Source: an uncultured Oscillospiraceae bacterium (lineage in GTDB: Bacteria; Bacillota; Clostridia; Oscillospirales; Ruminococcaceae). Taken from it: a stretch of 40,740 nucleotides of DNA. The notes below the pieces were generated by a model. That model saw nothing but the letters and a program-made list of their open reading frames with translations, was not told the origin of the DNA and searched no databases. The position numbers and the translations under genes were made by a program. Below, in pieces: positions 40,724-40,740 of this stretch (position 1 is the first letter of the stretch; the number at the start of each line of letters is the position of its first letter). The stretch lies in NCBI GenBank assembly GCA_910584715.1, contig CAJUAN010000023.1:1-40740 (forward strand), read 5' to 3'.

Positions 40724-40740
40724 CGGGGGTCAAGGGGGCA

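Overview
The window reads as chromosome from a motile, low-to-mid GC Gram-positive bacterium of the Clostridia. A Ruminococcus/Oscillospiraceae-like gut anaerobe is my best guess, not a firm one. The grounds are a Bacillus/Clostridium-type flagellar operon with a FliY rotor protein, FlbD and the TIGR02530 flagellar operon protein, strong GGAGG-type ribosome binding sites, several TTG and GTG starts, a DUF975 membrane protein and a cytosolic type I pullulanase. Every gene except the last lies on the minus strand, so transcription runs from high to low coordinates.

Flagellar region (about 1-22,420). One long minus-strand operon starts at a sigma-A-like promoter near 22,391-22,419. It runs flgB, flgC, fliE, fliF, fliG, fliH, fliI, fliJ, fliK, flgD, a TIGR02530 gene, flgE, flbD, motA, motB, fliM, fliY, cheY, fliO, fliP, fliQ, fliR, flhB, and flhA cut by the window edge. 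It encodes the rod and MS-ring start, the C-ring switch, the export apparatus with its ATPase, hook and hook-length proteins, the stator and the response regulator that sets rotation. fliL is missing between motB and fliM. FlgD, FliH, FliP and FliY carry unusually long low-complexity or unassigned extensions. Several gene junctions hold hairpins, and motB has a candidate internal promoter.

Arginine region (about 22,700-36,250). Between a DUF975 gene and argG lie argF, argD, argB, argJ, argC, argH and argG. With bifunctional ArgJ this is a complete glutamate-to-arginine route apart from carbamoyl phosphate supply. Genes of no obvious arginine function are spliced in: an alpha/beta hydrolase overlapping argD, a Fic-fold protein whose catalytic His is Gln, a protein with RanBP2-type zinc fingers, a small exported protein, an MmcQ/YjbR protein, an orphan HicB and a lipoprotein. 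argG and argD have good sigma-A promoters, and argG has a cluster of TGCA motifs upstream that may be ArgR operators.

Right end (about 36,360-40,740). A large lipoprotein made of two tandem copies of one roughly 300-residue unit has a perfect consensus promoter. It diverges from the plus-strand type I pullulanase, which ends in a clear intrinsic terminator.

The most unusual signal is a family of degenerate 7-base tandem repeats (consensus TTCTAAY in the coding direction). They sit directly against the ribosome binding sites of flhA, the hicB-like gene and the pullulanase gene. Related heptad tracts supply the stop codons of argJ and argC. No CRISPR array, tRNA, rRNA or insertion sequence was seen.
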